Source: Dermacentor variabilis (lineage: Eukaryota; Arthropoda; Arachnida; Ixodida; Ixodidae). From it: a stretch of 64,000 nt of DNA. The stretch spans positions 108,287,969 through 108,351,968 of the forward strand of contig NC_134574.1 in NCBI RefSeq assembly GCF_050947875.1, in the 5' to 3' direction. Numbering within the stretch: position 1 is the stretch's first letter; each line of letters opens with the position of its first letter. The translations under genes and the position numbers were made by a program. Of the stretch, positions 63,376 to 64,000 are shown one piece after another. A model generated the notes under the pieces. That model was not told where the DNA came from, did no database searches, and saw only the letters and a program-made list of their open reading frames with translations.

Positions 63376-64000
63376 ACTACCTATACCAGGTGTTTTTTTT
63401 TTTGGCTGCATAAAAAAATCGCCTGTGGCAGACGTACAGCACAAGTTTAACCCTTGAACCAAAGTGCTCGATGAGGCGAGCATTGCTTCTGTGCAAAATC
63501 TCAGCGCTTAATTGATTTGTGGGAGGTAGCGCTAGAAGAGGTAGGCCGGCCAGCCATGGTGCAGCAAGATCTCGGGAGCGGCTGGCACTGCGGTGTCGAG
63601 CGCGCTAGCGTGTTCTGTGTCTCGAGCCACCGGCAAGTGAGCCCATCTTCGTCTTCGCTACGCTTTGAAGGCGATAGTCATACCGCTACAGAATAATTAA
63701 CGTATCTACGTTAATAAACTATTATTGTATTGCGATTTACTAATTGTGACCGGCGAGTTCCGAGTCCACACGCACTGCAAACACACGAGGTGCAATTTGT
63801 AAATAGCAGTATGTGCTCTAAAATAATTAGTAAATGCTTCATTGTAGAGAAACTTATGATTAGTCAAACACGCATTTGATTCTCGTGGAAGTAGGGTCCA
63901 CCTCATCGAGCAATTTAATTCAAAGGGTTACAATTGTGCAATGTGTCACGGGTGATGTTTAAACATGTCGCTCAGCTAAAAAAGAAAAAAGACACCCTAC
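63376..64000. other. No recognisable gene (copy 2 intron 1)
   Basis: Exon 1 of copy 2 is not found here. Confidence 0.5.

Overview
The window looks like nuclear DNA of a hard (ixodid, probably metastriate) tick. It has intron-containing genes, long microsatellites, many degenerate I-like and RTE-like LINEs, tRNA-derived SINEs resembling the tick Ruka family, and several MITEs. This host call is inference from repeat style and protein similarity; no database search was possible.

The only genes I can support are two tandem minus-strand paralogs of an M20-family peptidase like PM20D2 (Xaa-Arg / beta-alanyl-lysine dipeptidase). Copy 1 is complete: six exons at 32801-32471, 29319-29174, 27807-27658, 15445-15304, 10833-10591 and 9172-8889. 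They join into 1,296 nt, or 431 residues, close to the roughly 436 of vertebrate PM20D2. Copy 2 has exons 2-6 at 62930-62785, 59264-59115, 55827-55686, 51399-51157 and 47802-47480; its exon 1 lies beyond base 64000. All shared internal exons are the same length (146, 150, 142, 243 nt) with intron phases 1-0-0-1-1. The shared protein is about 87% identical by my hand count. The expected metal-ligand motifs (HACGHN, PAEE, MAHP, NHT) are present in both, so both could encode active enzymes. Copy 1 stops 13 codons earlier than copy 2.

Layout: 1-5.3 kb holds LINE and RTE fragments. 5.3-8.9 kb is downstream of copy 1, with a minisatellite and a dispersed repeat. 8.9-32.8 kb is copy 1, whose intron 3 (12.2 kb) is swollen by LINEs, SINEs and a TIR element. 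32.8-47.5 kb is the intergenic spacer, packed with LINE wrecks on both strands. 47.5-64 kb is copy 2, with compact introns carrying MITEs, a SINE and microsatellites. Introns of the two copies are recognisably homologous: the TGAT and GATA/GACA microsatellites sit at the same places. The duplication was therefore a genomic tandem event, and later insertions differ between copies.

No coding LINE is intact; all carry stops, frameshifts or truncations. I found no convincing new multi-gene system. The most curious signals are an inverted fragment of exon 5 inside copy 2 intron 4, a degenerate array in intron 2 that resembles the exon 2 splice donor, and several well-preserved fold-back MITEs.
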